Below, piece by piece: positions 1 through 9,290 of a stretch of 26,327 nucleotides of DNA. The stretch spans positions 294,335 to 320,661 of the forward strand of contig WELB01000046.1 of NCBI GenBank assembly GCA_009602725.1, given 5' to 3'. How positions within the stretch are numbered: the stretch's first letter is position 1; every line of letters begins with the position of its first letter. Both the position numbers and the translations under genes were made by a program. The notes under the pieces are model-generated. The model made no database searches, was not told where the DNA came from, and saw only the letters and a program-made list of their open reading frames with translations. The DNA comes from Spirogloea muscicola (lineage: Eukaryota > Streptophyta > Zygnematophyceae > Spirogloeales > Spirogloeaceae).

Positions 1-415
1 TTGTAGCTGCTTTCTTTCTTTGTGTGCTTTGGTTTCTTAGCGCTTCCTCTGGCTTCCTCTGGCCCCCTTCTCGTTCTTTGTTCATTCTTTTTTGGGCTGG
101 CTTGTCCAGCCCCTATCCTCAATGGGGAAAGAGGCGCACTCTTTCTTTCTTTCTATGGGCGAGCACTTCTTTTTTCTCCGAAGAGAGGCTCTTGCGGAAA
201 AACAGCGCTTCCAATTTCCAGGCAGAAAGCCTGCAGAACAGGGCTTCATTCAATGTACGGCAATGGCATGTGAGAGAAGAAAGGGCTCGCCCATTGAGGA
301 TAGGGGCTGGACAAGCCAGCCCAAAAAAGAATGAACAAAGAACGATAAGGGGGCCAGAGGAAGCCAGAGGAAGCGCTAAGAAACCAAAGCACACAAAGAA
401 AGAAAGCAGCTACAA
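1..415. repeat. Foldback element made of LINE tails (inverted repeat)
   Basis: Arms 1-126 and 290-415 are almost perfectly complementary (position i pairs with 416-i). Each arm runs from GTAGCTGC through TTAGCGCTTCC, GGCCCCC and TTTGTTCATTC to GGGCTGG, with the small hairpin at 94-112 and 304-322. The spacer (127-289) is unrelated. The right arm is the 3' tail of LINE copy A (stop at 421-423); the left arm touches the window edge, so its outer part is unseen. Confidence 0.85.
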
Positions 416-420
416 ATTAC

Positions 421-737
421 TCAGTAACCCCTACTAAGCAGCCGCAAATCAGAGAGGCTAGGGTCTTGGAAGTGGGTCCCCTGGACAGAGCCAGAGGCAG
501 CAGCGAGGGCTCTCCCGGCACGAAGGTGCAGCGCACGGGCCATGGACCTCTGCAGCGAGACGGCCAAGCGCATGCGATACACTTGCGCCAGCGACCCGGC
601 TGCAGGAAAGTCTACCGGTTCCCCATGGAAGCGACGGGCGATTGCGTGGCGGGCGAGCTGGTTAAGTAGCTCAAGCCACCGAGCGCCCAGAGCCCCATGG
701 ACGTCAATTGCCAACGGGAAGAACTCGTCTTCCGGCG
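421..737 (-). pseudogene. LINE ORF C-terminal relic, copy A
   Basis: On the minus strand this reads EDEFFPLAIDVHGALGARW, then the Ala/Arg-rich C-terminal domain (GSLAQVYRMRLAVSLQRSM, HLRAGRALAAASG) and the terminal PSLSDLRLLSRGY-stop. The same domain recurs at 5.5, 8.0, 9.3, 12.6 and 14.3 kb. It is the tail end of a non-LTR retrotransposon polyprotein, and the reverse transcriptase itself is missing. The stop leads directly into the hairpin-bearing tail at 1-415. At its 5' side the frame runs without a stop into the tail of another copy (738-854), giving a chimeric open frame. Confidence 0.75.
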
Positions 738-854
738 GAAGTGGCTTCTCCAAATGAAATGCGTGTGTATTAAGAGATGGGGAGGCCATGCGTGGCCAAG
801 TACAAAGGCAAGCACATTGACAAATGTACGTCACCTGCTGCTAAGCTGACCCCC
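735..854 (-). repeat. Type-3 LINE tail, inverted partner of 1728-1830
   Basis: Read on the minus strand this follows the stop at 855-857. It contains ACGTACATTTGTCAATGTGC, then TTTGTACTTGGCC and TCTTAATACACACG. The + strand copy at 1728-1830 follows a LINE stop (CTGACTCGTGGTTACTGA, 1725-1727) in the same order with few differences. A shorter part also occurs at 1262-1310, 6815-6838 and 19465-19490. Confidence 0.75.
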
Positions 855-1040
855 TCAGTAATCACGAGTCAGCACATAGAGGTCGCTAGCTGATGCTCGA
901 ATACCGGACGGCAATCGACAAGCTCTTGAACTACCAACTAAGGCTCGACCAGCTTCTGGTGCAACGCATGAGCCTGAGCTCGCTGCAGACAAGCGGACAC
1001 TCGACGTCGCAGAAATGACAGATAGGCTGCCGGCATACCC
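855..1040 (-). pseudogene. LINE ORF C-terminal relic (subfamily 3), frameshifted
   Basis: The minus strand reads MPAAYLSFLRRRVSACLQ then RAQAHALHQ in one frame, and SASDLYVLTRDY-stop in another. Both match the shared C-terminal domain (PAAGSLAQVYRMRL.., SLQRSQALAIHQ.., SLSDLRLLTRNY), so at least one frameshift is present. Its tail (735-854) differs from that of copy A: it contains GTCAGCTTAGCAG, then TGTGCTTGCCTTTGTACTTGG. The same tail reappears inverted at 1728-1830. Confidence 0.6.
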
Positions 1041-1320
1041 ATCTGGGCTGGAAGCATATCCTCGCGTCGTGCATATCCCAGCTCGCTCTGTTCTTGAGTA
1101 GGGTATGGAAGCGAGGACCCAAGCAGCCGAAAGTGTCAATTGCAGCCGGGAGGAGGTTGCCGCTGCGGGGGTAGTCAGAGTAGTGTCAGAGCTTTCTCTG
1201 CTCCAAATGGGGGCAAGGAAGATTTTCGTGTATTTGTATCAAATAAAGGCCCAATTACTTGGCAATGGCCAAGTACAAAAGCAAGCACATCTATAGACGT
1301 ACATCACCCACAGCAGATGA

Positions 1321-1400
1321 AGGCAAGGGCTGTGAGAAACCAGCCCGAAAGGCAAGGAAAAGATTACGAGAGGCTAGCCCAAAAATGAATGAAGAAGGTC
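1321..1400 (+). repeat. Hairpin tail unit
   Basis: GGGCTG (1327-1332), a short loop and CAGCCC (1341-1346) form the recurrent hairpin, followed by a degraded AAAATGAATGAAGAAGGTCC. It stands alone, without adjoining LINE codons. Confidence 0.6.
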
Positions 1401-1702
1401 CAAAGGGCCGCAAGGCCCTTTTGTGCAAGGCGCCAAAAGCACACAGCTGTGCCCGAGACTACAGCGAATGGGAGCTCAGGAAAGTGAAAAAGACTCTTCC
1501 AGTAGAGTAGGAGCTAAAATCCAGTGCTAGTGGGAATGTGCAAGTGGCTACAGTGGAAGGCCATCGCCCCTGTTGGACGAAGCAGCTTCTCTTCCACCCT
1601 TTGGACGAGATACTTTTTCCTTTCGGGCTGGCTTTTCACAGCCCTTCGCTCACAGCCCTTGGCCCCCGTTCGGCGAGCCACTTCTTTCATAGCCCTGGCA
1701 CC

Positions 1703-1830
1703 CTTTGTGCTGACTCGTGGTTACTGAGCGGGTCAGCTTAGCAGACGTACATTTGTCAATGTGCTTGCCTTTGTACTTGGCCACACATGGCCTCCCCATC
1801 TCTTAATACACACGAATTCTCCTTCGGGAG
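1703..1830 (+). pseudogene. LINE terminal codons plus type-3 tail, + strand
   Basis: This encodes only FVLTRGY-stop before the type-3 tail. Upstream is not LINE coding sequence but a reversed hairpin tail (GGGCTG at 1625-1630 to CAGCCC at 1639-1644), so this is a chimera of two tails. With 735-880 it makes an inverted pair about 0.85 kb apart. Confidence 0.6.
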
Positions 1831-1871
1831 AGCCACTTCTACTTCTGCTACCTTAGCCAGTTCATTACCCA

Positions 1872-2060
1872 GTTAACAGGACATTTGTAAGGCTAGAATT
1901 GGCCTCCCATTCAAATTCATGCGCACCGCGCGCCTTCTCTCTGCCTAGGGGGCACTTGAAAAGAAGCTTTTCCAAATGGGGCGATGGCTGTGAGAGGCCA
2001 GCCTAGACCTAAATGCAAACACTCGGAATAAGCAAGTGGACAAGGTCTGAAGGGGCCGCA
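1872..2060. repeat. Type-2 tail fragment followed by hairpin tail unit
   Basis: 1862-1947 matches the left arm of the foldback at 5131-5552 (CATTACCCAGTT, ACAGGACAT, GCTAGAATTGGCCTCCC, GCGCACCGCGCGCCTTCTCTC). It is followed by a hairpin tail on the + strand, GGCTGTGAGAGGCCAGCC at about 1988-2006, leading to GGACAAGGTCTGAAGGGGCC at 2039-2058. Confidence 0.6.
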
Positions 2061-2415
2061 ACGCACAATTACGTAGCTATGCAAGTAGCTCCTACAAATG
2101 CTTACTCAAAATCTGCTCGTCAAGTTGGATAAGTAGCAGCAGGGCAAGAGTTGCTACAGAGAGACCCAAAGACGGCAGCCAGGAGGAGTTGGCTGTGGAA
2201 AGCAAGCCCGAGAAGAGCTGACATGATCAAGGAGAAACGTTTAGAACAAAAGCAAGACGACAACTTGACCAAAGAATGGCTACAGCAGATAGAGAAAAGC
2301 GCGGCCGAATTGACTGGTGGCTGGGAGAAGCCAGCCCAAAAGGAATGGACAAGGTCAAGAGGAGCCGAATGGCACAGAAAGCAGGGGACTAAGTGCTAAG
2401 ACGACAAGGAGGCTC

Positions 2416-2465
2416 TCAGTAACCTCTAGTCAGCAAGTGCAGGTCAGAATAGCTAGAGGGCGGGA
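2416..2465 (-). pseudogene. LINE terminal codons, fragment
   Basis: The minus strand reads SSYSDLHLLTRGY-stop, a close variant of the recurrent ORF end. Its tail runs leftward into a hairpin unit at about 2315-2365 (GGCTGGGAGAAGCCAGCCC, GAATGGACAAGGTC). Confidence 0.6.
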
Positions 2466-3170
2466 AGACGTCGCAGATGGCTCAGTCGTGAACTCCATCA
2501 ACTTGCCAATCTTTTTGGCGGGCGCCTCACCAGTACTGCCTCTTAAAGAGACCCACCGTTGACAACCCCCTCCCCTTGTGGACCGGGGTCATCTGCAGCC
2601 ACCTTGCCTATGTGCAAGACCGACTCGTGTTGCAGCTCTCTCCAGTACTTTGAGGGGCCCTTAAGCACCTTCTTCCTGCTCTTAGTCAACGTGGTTGTTG
2701 GCTGCTCACTTGCTTGAGCCTTCCTGCTTGCAGAACGCAGAATGATGCAGACTTTTCCCATCCAGGAACCCCCTCCCCCTCCGTACTCCCCCTCTTTTCC
2801 TTCATTCCTCTGTTCTCACAAACCTTGAGACATGATATGAGCAGCTAAGACAGCAACATTCGCAACAGTATATACCAGCCTGAATTATGGGGCTTCGGAT
2901 GAATAATCTCTGAGCCTCGTTGGGTGCGCTTCCCTATGGACTAGTCCGTCTTGCATTCACCTCACCTCTACTGACCGCACTCATTTCCTTCATGATAATG
3001 ACAAGGCGGCTTTGTGGACGAAGGTGGCCGCTAAGGGGGCAGCCCAGGGTATAGAGTGAGGGTGGCCGTAAATGTCTGCAGACCTGCAAATAGACCAAGT
3101 AAGCATGCGTAGCTGCCAGAAAGCCTCATCAAAGTGGCTCTTTCAGGAAAACTATCATTTGCATCTCTTT
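2466..3170. other. Stretch without recognised feature
   Basis: I see no LINE codons or hairpin tails here. A minus-strand open frame at 2543-2761 includes SRKKVLKGPSKYWRELQHE and VLHIGKV, which reads more like real protein than most frames around it, but I cannot assign it. A CT-rich stretch lies at 2765-2810. Confidence 0.3.
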
Positions 3171-4010
3171 ATTGACAGCCATTTTCCGCTGCTCTAGCGC
3201 CTCTCCCTTATATGACCTTGCACTGGCCCTCAGCCCTTCCGACCTTCTTCATTCGTTTTGGGCTGGCCTCCCACAAAAATTGCCCACTTTTGGAAGACAA
3301 CTTTCTCTCTCTCTATGGCAGCCACCTTTCCCTCAAAGCATCTCCTCACGAGAAGTAACATGGCAAGTGGCTTGAGCATGGATCACATGAGTGTCAGGTA
3401 GCCAGGTGGGAGCTCTTTAAGGAGGGGTGAAAGCTGTGAAGCCCCGCAAAAGATTGTACAGCTGCCAGGTAGATATGATGTACTTTTAAGAAACTGCAAG
3501 AGAAGAAGAGCAAGCAAGACACTAAGGGGGGTGTTGTTGTGTCCTTACCTTGGCCGCAGTTCCTACCTTCCTCTATTCTCCGTTTGGGGTAACCCTTTCT
3601 GACTCCTCTAGACCTTCTTCACTATTTTAAGAAGCGGTTTGTCACAGGTTTCGCCCACAGCCACCACTTCGTCTGTGGACGGGCCTTCTTCCCGGGCTTC
3701 TTCGTGTGTGCTTTAGCGCGTTCCCTGGCCCCTTCGGACTTTGTTAATTCTTTTTACTGGACTTGCCTCTCCCAGCCACCGCCTCTCCTGGAAGCGTCTT
3801 ATGGATTCTTAGCCCTTCTTGCCCAGAGGCCTCCGAATCACAGAGGCGGCCATAAGGTAGCCCGGTCGGGCCGAGCCACAAGAGGCTGGTAAAGCTCTTC
3901 ATGAAAAGGTCTGTAAAAGAAGTGCTACAGATAAGACGAGGCAGTGGATGCTAAAGAAGCTGCAGCTCTTCCAAAGGAGGGCTGCGAGGGCTGCGAAGCC
4001 CAGCCCAATG
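3171..4010. repeat. Decayed hairpin-tail copies in mixed orientation
   Basis: Fragments of the tail are recognisable: TTCATTCGTTTTGGGCTGGC at 3247-3266, GCTTTAGCGCGTTCCCTGGCC at 3711-3731 with TCTTTTTACTGGACTTGCC, and GGGCTGCGAAGCCCAGCCC at 3989-4007 on the other strand. No LINE codons and no other gene are visible. Confidence 0.45.
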
Positions 4011-4240
4011 ACAAGTAGCCCCAGGCTCTCCGGCTCCATTGGGGCCTTGCTCATGCTCTGTGGCTTTTCTTATGTGAGCTGGCTTCCGCAGCCCTTGCCT
4101 CGAGAGAAGTACCTCCAGAAGAGCTGCTTTTGGTTAGCAGATAGCGTACTGGCTTGCTTTGGCCTCCTTTCCATTCATGCTCACTGCCCTCTTCCTATCT
4201 TGCGCTGCTCTTTCAGAGAGGGCAAGCCATGCAAAAGACA

Positions 4241-4412
4241 GAAAGGAATGGGTTCTTCCAGAGGAGGCGAGGGCTGTAAAAAGCCAGCCCATGAAAAGTG
4301 GACAAGATCCGAAGGGCCGAAAGACAGTTATGCAAGTGACTACAGCCAACAGGCTTAATACCCCCGAGTCAGCAGCCGCAGTCGGACTAAGTTGCAGCTG
4401 GAAGAGAGTCAC
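4241..4412 (-). pseudogene. LINE terminal codons with hairpin tail
   Basis: The minus strand has a decayed C-terminus (LPAAT, SDCGC) with a TAA at 4355-4357 where the other copies have TGA. It is followed leftward by the tail, with the hairpin at about 4272-4291 (GGGCTGTAAAAAGCCAGCCC) and GGACAAGATCCGAAGGGCC. A second hairpin unit in reverse orientation lies at 4068-4100. Confidence 0.5.
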
Positions 4413-5009
4413 ACAAATGGAAGCCAAAACAGCAAAAGGAGAAGAAAGTAAAAAGTAGCTCTTTCGAAAGAATGAGAAAAATCACCCACTGACGAATGAA
4501 TGAAGCTTATGGAATTCGGTATTTAGGAGTAGCTCTTGGGAATCGCGAGTCAGGCAAGTTGCTAAAGGACATGATTTTTCAGCTGAAGAGTATCGTGCGA
4601 ATTACTGCATTCGCTATCGACCTTGCGTGCTTCAGATTCGCCAGGTCAAGTTGCAGGGGTGCAGGCCAAGATTGCGGTGAATAGGTCTTGCAAGGCACAT
4701 ATGCACACATATCTCAGATGGAGCCATCAGCATAGGACTGATGCAAGGGAGCGATCTCGAATGCATCCAACATAACGGCTACCCCGCCAAGGTGTACAGC
4801 GCCAGTCTAGCGGTGCGCAGGCGAGTGCGCTACCGGCCGAGGTGGGCGTTGCTGCTTGGCGGTCAAGGGCGAACTAGGTAGAGAAGGTCATTCAGAAGGC
4901 GGCTCTGGCTACTGAATGCCGGCTCCATGAAGGCCATTTCAAGTTCCAAAAAGGCGGAATGGGCAATAAATGCAAAGCCGCCCGAAGAGAGGGCGAAGAA
5001 ACGGCTCTT
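4413..5009. other. Stretch with no recognised gene
   Basis: Mixed composition. A + strand reading at about 4515-4540 (RYLGVALG) recalls the YLGV.LG motif of LINE reverse transcriptases, but the context does not continue the match. A hairpin unit begins at about 5010. Confidence 0.25.
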
Positions 5010-5130
5010 CCATGTAAGCCGAAGGCTGTGAGAGGCCAGCCCAGGGGGAATGTACAAGGTTTAAAGGGTCGGAAGGAGCAAAAGAGCAAATAACTTCTCT
5101 CCATGCTCCTCATCTTAGCTTGTCAGATTT

Positions 5131-5552
5131 GCATGTGCTCACTCGGGGATATTAGTGTCCCCCCTAGCCAGCTCATTACCCAGTTGACAGGACATCTGCA
5201 AAGCTAGAATTGGCCTCCCTTCAATTTCATGCGCACCGCGCGCCTTCTCTCTATGACTCCTGCGAGTGGCCACTTGATAAGCTCCAGTCAGCAACTGCAG
5301 ATCAGAGTGACCAGAGAATTAAAAAGCGTCGGCCTGTCGAAACCGGGACGGCAGCAGCCAAGAAGCGGCCTGCCAGCAAGTGGACTGCAGATGCCAAGGA
5401 CCGCTGCAAGGAGATGGCAAGTCGTATCAAGAGAGAAAACGTGCAGTGCGCATGAAACTGAAAGGGAGGCCACTTCTGGCCTGACAAATGTCCTTTAACT
5501 GGGTTATGAGCTGGCTAAGGGGGACACTAAATATCCCCGAGTGAGCACATGC
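5131..5552. repeat. Foldback element of type-2 LINE tails, with a LINE relic in its loop
   Basis: Arms 5131-5253 and 5430-5552 are imperfect reverse complements. Reading outward-in, both contain TGTGCTCACTCGGGGATAT, GCCAGCTCAT..CCCAGTT, GGCCTCCCTT and GCGCACCGCGC or its decayed form. The right arm is the stop and 3' tail of LINE copy B. The spacer 5254-5429 holds another LINE C-terminal relic on the minus strand (IRLAISLQRSLASAVH, LLAGRFLAAA, SDLQLLT). Confidence 0.75.
5283..5432 (-). pseudogene. LINE C-terminal relic in foldback loop
   Basis: The minus strand encodes IRLAISLQRSLASAVHLLAG, then RFLAAA; after a frameshift it reads SDLQLLTG. These match MRLSVSLQRSMAHALHLRAG, RALAAA and SDLRLLTR in the fuller copies. 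Confidence 0.65.
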
Positions 5553-6430
5553 ATACCTGACACAAGCTATACTGAGGAGCCAGACCACCACCACGGAAGC
5601 CATTAGCCTGGGCTAATGCACAACCAGCACGCTGGTGTATCGCGAGTGCCTGGGAGCGCTGTAGACTCAATGATAGCCGCATTCTATAGCATGCAAGGAT
5701 GGCTTGCGGGATACTAGAATGCCCTAAGCTACCCGCCCGACTATGTCGGCGGGCATCGACATGCAGTGCCAGGCGATGGAGGATTGAAGACCACTTCGTT
5801 CCGTAGCCTCCGTATATGTCCATGGCGCATGTGAAGAAGTGGTCGCCCCGTGGGTGGTCATTATAGTGCCTCTCCTTCTTCCCCATCGCATGATGTGTCG
5901 TCCAATCTGGCACAGTCGGTGTGGGTGCCCCTGGTTGGAATGCGTCGATGAGAACGACGTCGAGGAGAAGACGAGGCCCACCACTCCGGGGGGTGGCTAC
6001 TACATCCAGACGCCTGACGTAAGGCCTGCCACGCTTCTGGAGTACCGGCATGCCCGGCACCTCCATGGCCGCATGATAACCTGCCTCGTGCACCAAGCCA
6101 TACGTAGCGTCTCTGAGAAGATTGTGGGAGTCATTACGTTCACTTCCCTCAAGACATCGAAGCTTGTGAGCTGCCAAAGAGATCTCATCCTCCGAACGAT
6201 GGCCACATTCACAATGTCGAATGCCAGCCAAACAAAGTGGAGGGAGGCCGACAGCCGACAGCCATCCGGAAGAGGTCGTCGTAGAGCCGGAGGGATTCAT
6301 AATTCGGCAAAGCGTTGAGCCACTCCGACGCCCCCGGAGAGCTGATGGATTGAAGACGAGAGAGCCCACGCCCATCCTCCATGAGCAGAGCTTGGAGGTG
6401 GCTCATGGCTTGCTCATTGGAGAGAAGGCG
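5527..6430 (-). pseudogene. LINE ORF C-terminal half, copy B (subfamily 2)
   Basis: One frame covers about 6375 to 5527 and includes CECGHRSEDEISLAAHKLRC (zinc-finger-like Cys/His cluster), HNLLRDA, EAGYHAAMEVPGMPVLQ, RRLDVVATPRSGGPRLLLDV, then the C-terminal SLQRSQALAIHQRAG and CSLGDI-stop. A second frame upstream (about 6427 to 6240) supplies GASEWLNALPNYESLRLYDD, matching SAAWLSALPLYDALRLPDE in copy C, so there is a frameshift near 6240-6260. Reverse transcriptase is absent. The diverged sequence and the different tail mark it as another subfamily from copies A, C and D. Confidence 0.75.
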
Positions 6431-6495
6431 CGGCCAGATTGACTGGTGGCTGTGAGAGGTCAGCCCAAAGGAATGGACAAGGTTTGAAGGCAGTC
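6431..6495 (+). repeat. Hairpin tail unit
   Basis: GATTGACTGGTGGCTGTGAG, then AGGTCAGCCCAAAGGAATGG, then ACAAGGTTTGAAGG: the usual hairpin tail abutting both the 5' break of copy B and the next LINE fragment. A near-identical unit lies at 2308-2352. Confidence 0.65.
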
Positions 6496-6496
6496 G

Positions 6497-6600
6497 TATC
6501 AAGCAGTCGGTGGTGACAACGTCGCGAGCCCTCGCCCAGCGCGCCGGCGACGAGATCGGCGCGGACAAGCGGATGAGCTCTCAGCAAGACTGGGGAGCCC
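6497..6600 (-). pseudogene. LINE middle-domain fragment, GC-rich
   Basis: The minus strand reads LVRADLVAGALGEGS then, in a shifted frame, ARDVVTTD. These match RRVDLVASTPGGGARIIADV and DVVTTD of copy C. Sequence further right (to about 6785) is very GC-rich and may be a more diverged extension of the same copy. Confidence 0.45.
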
Positions 6601-6785
6601 GCAGAGGCGGCCGCACCAGACCTCGCGCGGTGGCACCCTCACGCATGCCGGAATGGACGGGCCAGGGCGGCGTGACCGTCGCTGGGCAAATCCGGCCGCC
6701 GACCCGCCCGCCCCCGGGGCCCCGCCGCCGGGCTGGGCACCCCTCCGCCTCGCCTGGGTCGGCAAAATTGCCCACCGATTGGTAG
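6601..6785. other. GC-rich island
   Basis: The block is dominated by CCGCC/GGGCC and is open in most frames. It ends at a hairpin tail unit (GTAGAAGTGGCTCTCCCAATG at 6782-6802). No protein family is recognisable. Confidence 0.4.
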
Positions 6786-7000
6786 AAGTGGCTCTCCCAA
6801 TGGGGGCAGGGCCAAATGGCCAAGTACAAAGGCAAGCACAAAAAGGCAAGGGCTGTGAGAAGCCAGCTTTTGACATTGTCCATTCTTTCTGGGCTGGCTT
6901 TGCTGGCCCCGTTTCTCTATGGGCGCGCACTTTCTTGTGAGAAGCCAGCCCAAAAATAATCGACAAGGTTCGGAGGGGACAAAGTACGAAGGTCCCGTAA
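6786..7000. repeat. Nested hairpin tails, both orientations
   Basis: A + strand unit (6786-6872, with the TGGCCAAGTACAAAGGCAAG segment at 6817-6836) is cut inside its hairpin. A reversed unit (ATTGTCCATTCTTTCTGGGC, 6876-6895) and another + unit (GAGAAGCCAGCCCAAAAATA, then CGACAAGGTTCGGAGGGG) follow. Confidence 0.55.
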
Positions 7001-7004
7001 GCCA

Positions 7005-7290
7005 CTGATTGCCGCCCGCGCGCCCCTGCGCCACGCTTCGTGCCGGCTGCTTCGCACACAGGGAGCCCCGGGCCCTGACGCCAGTCCCGCCGTCACTCTA
7101 AGCCCGTCCACAGTGCGCGTTGTGCTTGTCACTATCACGCCTGTCGGTTGCCCACGAATGACCGCATGGCCGTGTGGATCAAGATGGTCGCTCTTGACTT
7201 CACCTGCTGGGCCCCCTCGGCCACGAAAGCGGGGCACGCGGTTGACAATGCCGCCTACGGCACGCTTCGCACTAGCGATGAACGTCCACT
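7005..7290. other. GC-rich island without recognised gene
   Basis: GC-rich, with several open frames and no known motif. It begins immediately after a hairpin tail. The sequence is not shared with the other islands, as far as I can see. Confidence 0.35.
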
Positions 7291-7644
7291 GAGCGTTTGA
7301 GGCTCGCTGTCTTGAATTACTCCACCTGCTTGAGCGACGAGCCGTGGCCCGACGGCAGCGGCTGTAGGGCGGGCGAGCAGGAGGGCAATGCGAGCTCGCT
7401 GCCCCTAGTGCATGCGCCTACTCAAATTCCCTACAGCGAGCCCAAGTCTGCGTCTGCGTGTTGGCCGCGCCTGGGCGACCCCTCGAGCTATTGGCGGGGC
7501 AGCTTCAAGCGGCCGTTCACCAGATTGCCTTGGATAACACTTCCATCATTCCCACCCCAACGGAGGTCGACAAAACCCACACCAGGCGTCAATCTGCCAT
7601 CCTGCCTAGTGACGACCCAACGCTCACTACTAAGAAGGGCACCA

Positions 7645-7845
7645 TAATGGCCTTCGAACGAGACCGACAGCCTCATGCGAAATACCTGGGCTAGCAGCCG
7701 GCATTGAAGCTGGGCACCTCCCCTGGCAGACCCGGCCGCCGCTCGATGGCCTGCCGGGCAAGCCGCTTGAGGAGATCCAGCCAGCCACTGCCGAAAGCCC
7801 CGTGGACGTCAATGGCCAGGGCCGCGATTTCATCACCTGGAAAGA
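7645..7845 (-). pseudogene. LINE C-terminal relic, copy F
   Basis: The minus strand reads DEIAALAIDVHGAFGSGWLD, then LLKRLARQAIERR; after a frameshift it reads LAQVFRMRLSVSFE. This is the same domain order as copies A, C and D. It breaks off near 7645 before the usual C-terminus. A hairpin tail unit sits at 7846-7925. The 7297-7640 stretch to its left has open + frames but no recognised protein. Confidence 0.6.
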
Positions 7846-7960
7846 AGAAGTGGTACTCCCAATGGGGGCAAGGGCTGCGAAAAGCCAGCCCAAAAGAATG
7901 GACAAAGGTTCGAAGGGGCCTAAGAGCGTTGAGCAGCTACAAAGGGGCCTGAGGATGCGA
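7846..7960 (+). repeat. Hairpin tail unit, good copy
   Basis: AAGTGGTACTCCCAATGGGG, the hairpin GGGCTG (7872-7877) to CAGCCC (7886-7891), GAATGGACAAAGGTTCGAAG, GGGCC, then GAGCAGCTACAAAGGGGCCTG. Together with copy C at 7989 it is that copy's 3' tail (minus orientation), matching the arms of the foldback at 9452-9759. Confidence 0.7.
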
Positions 7961-7988
7961 TGGGAAAACAAGGGGGAGGATGGATCAC

Positions 7989-9250
7989 TCAGTAATTACG
8001 AGTGAGGAGCCTCAGATCCGACAGACTAGCTGCCGGGAAGCTATCACCCTGACGAAAGCCAGAGGCCGCAGCAAGAGCACGGCCAGCACGCAGATGCAGA
8101 GCGTGGGCCATGGACCGCTGGAGGGACACTGACAATCTCATCCGGTATACCTGAGCCCACGAGCCAGCTGCATTGAAGTCAGCCGGTTCGCCGCGCCGGC
8201 GGGATACAGCACGCCGCGCGAGCCTGGCCAGCAGGTCGAGCCACTAGGACCCGAGAGCCCCATGCACGTCCACTGCGAGGGGAATGAATTCGTCTGCAGC
8301 CGGGTGGTCGGCGTGCTTGGCCGCCTTGCTGCGAGCAGCCTTCGCCGTAGCATGGCCAGCCCGCGAGGCAGAGAGCCCCCGGTTGGAGCGGTCGACCACA
8401 TCGGTGGTAACGACGTCGGCGATGATGCGCGCGCCGCCGCCCGGCGTGGACGCCACCAGGTCGACACGGCGCGTATGGAGGCCGTCGGCCCTCTGGAGGA
8501 TGGGCATGACAGAGGCATTCTCCATTGCGACCGTGTAGCCAGCCTCCTGAAAGATGCCGAACATGGCATCGCGCAGAAGATCGTGAGCCGCTGTACGTTT
8601 ACCTCTAGTGGCACAGCGGAGGATGTGCGCCGCCAGCTTCGCCGGGTCCGTTGACCGCTCCCCACACTCGCACTGCAGCACGCCCAGCAGGCAGGGCGGG
8701 GGAAGGCCCAGCAGGCGATGGGTGGCTGTGCGGAACAGCTCATCCGGCAGCCGGAGGGCATCATACAGCGGAAGCGCGGAGAGCCAGGCTGCAGAGCCGG
8801 GGGAGGCGGCCGACAGCAGGCGAGCACGGCCGCGCACGTCGCTGGCAGGGAGGAGCTGCAGCAAGGCCGCGAACGACGCCGTGTCGACGGCCGCCATGTA
8901 GCGCGCCTGCGCCCGTCAGTCCGTGGTGTGGGCAAGGTGCGCAAACGGGACCACGCTCTCTGCAAGGGCAGGGTGCTCCGCGAGTAACCCGTCTTTGGCT
9001 GAGCGGAGTGCCTCCTGAAAAGGCAACGAGCCCGTCGCCACCTCCTCCACGACCTGCTGTAGCAGGGGCCGCCCATCATTGAGGAAGCGCTGCGCCACCG
9101 ACGTGGCGACCTGGGGCCCAGCTGCCGAGGAATGCTGGCCTGCAAACGCGCGCGAGCGAGCGGCAGCCGAGACCGCCCTGGCCAGGGGGCAGAGTGGCCT
9201 GCAGCTTCGCAGCTGGCGAGGCAAGGAAGCCAGCGTGGCGGGACCACCTG
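7989..9250 (-). pseudogene. LINE ORF C-terminal half, copy C (longest)
   Basis: In order on the minus strand: a reverse-transcriptase end region in broken frames (GGLGCRSLAR, then VATSVAQRFLNDGRPLLQQ), SAAWLSALPLYDALRLPDEL, a Cys/His cluster CECGERSTDPAKLAAHILRC, AAHDLLRDAMFGIFQEAGY, RADGLHTRRVDLVAS, ARIIADVVTTDVVDR, LAVDVHGALGS, an in-frame TAG, WLDLLARLARRAVSRRRG, and finally SLSDLRLLTRNY-stop at 7989-7991. The Cys/His cluster and the Asp-bearing strands (RRVDLVA, ADVVTTD) may be a nuclease-like module, but this is inference. At least one stop and one frameshift make it dead. Confidence 0.75.
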
Positions 9251-9290
9251 GAGGGTGGTCGGCGTACTTACGCTCCTGGCCGGTAGGTAT
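9245..9290. other. Head-to-head LINE junction
   Basis: On the minus strand, 9280-9250 reads QERKYADHPPGGP, a piece that normally lies far downstream in the ORF (KELKYADHPPGDE). It is joined to the reverse-transcriptase end of copy C. Directly to its right a + strand copy begins at YRMRLSVSLQRSM (about 9293). Two rearrangement joints therefore lie within about 50 bp. Confidence 0.5.

Noticed and set aside
119-437. Two long open frames on opposite strands at 24-437 (+) and 119-394 (-) with the same N-terminal sequence
   Set aside because: They are mirror readings of the same inverted repeat and contain only tail sequence; the shared protein is a result of the palindrome.
4515-4545. RYLGVALG reading, resembling a LINE reverse transcriptase motif
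   Set aside because: Sequence on either side does not continue an RT match, and the piece is too short.
4790-4860. tRNA-like stretch (minus strand GGTAGCGCACTCGCCTGCGC)
   Set aside because: No consistent acceptor stem, T-loop GTTCGA or anticodon arm could be folded around it by eye.
6815-6975. Pol III A-box-like TGGCCAAGTACAAAGG and B-box-like GGTTCGAAG, as in a tRNA-derived SINE
   Set aside because: The A-box match is partial, spacing to the B-box-like site varies between copies, and both lie within LINE tails in the better copies.
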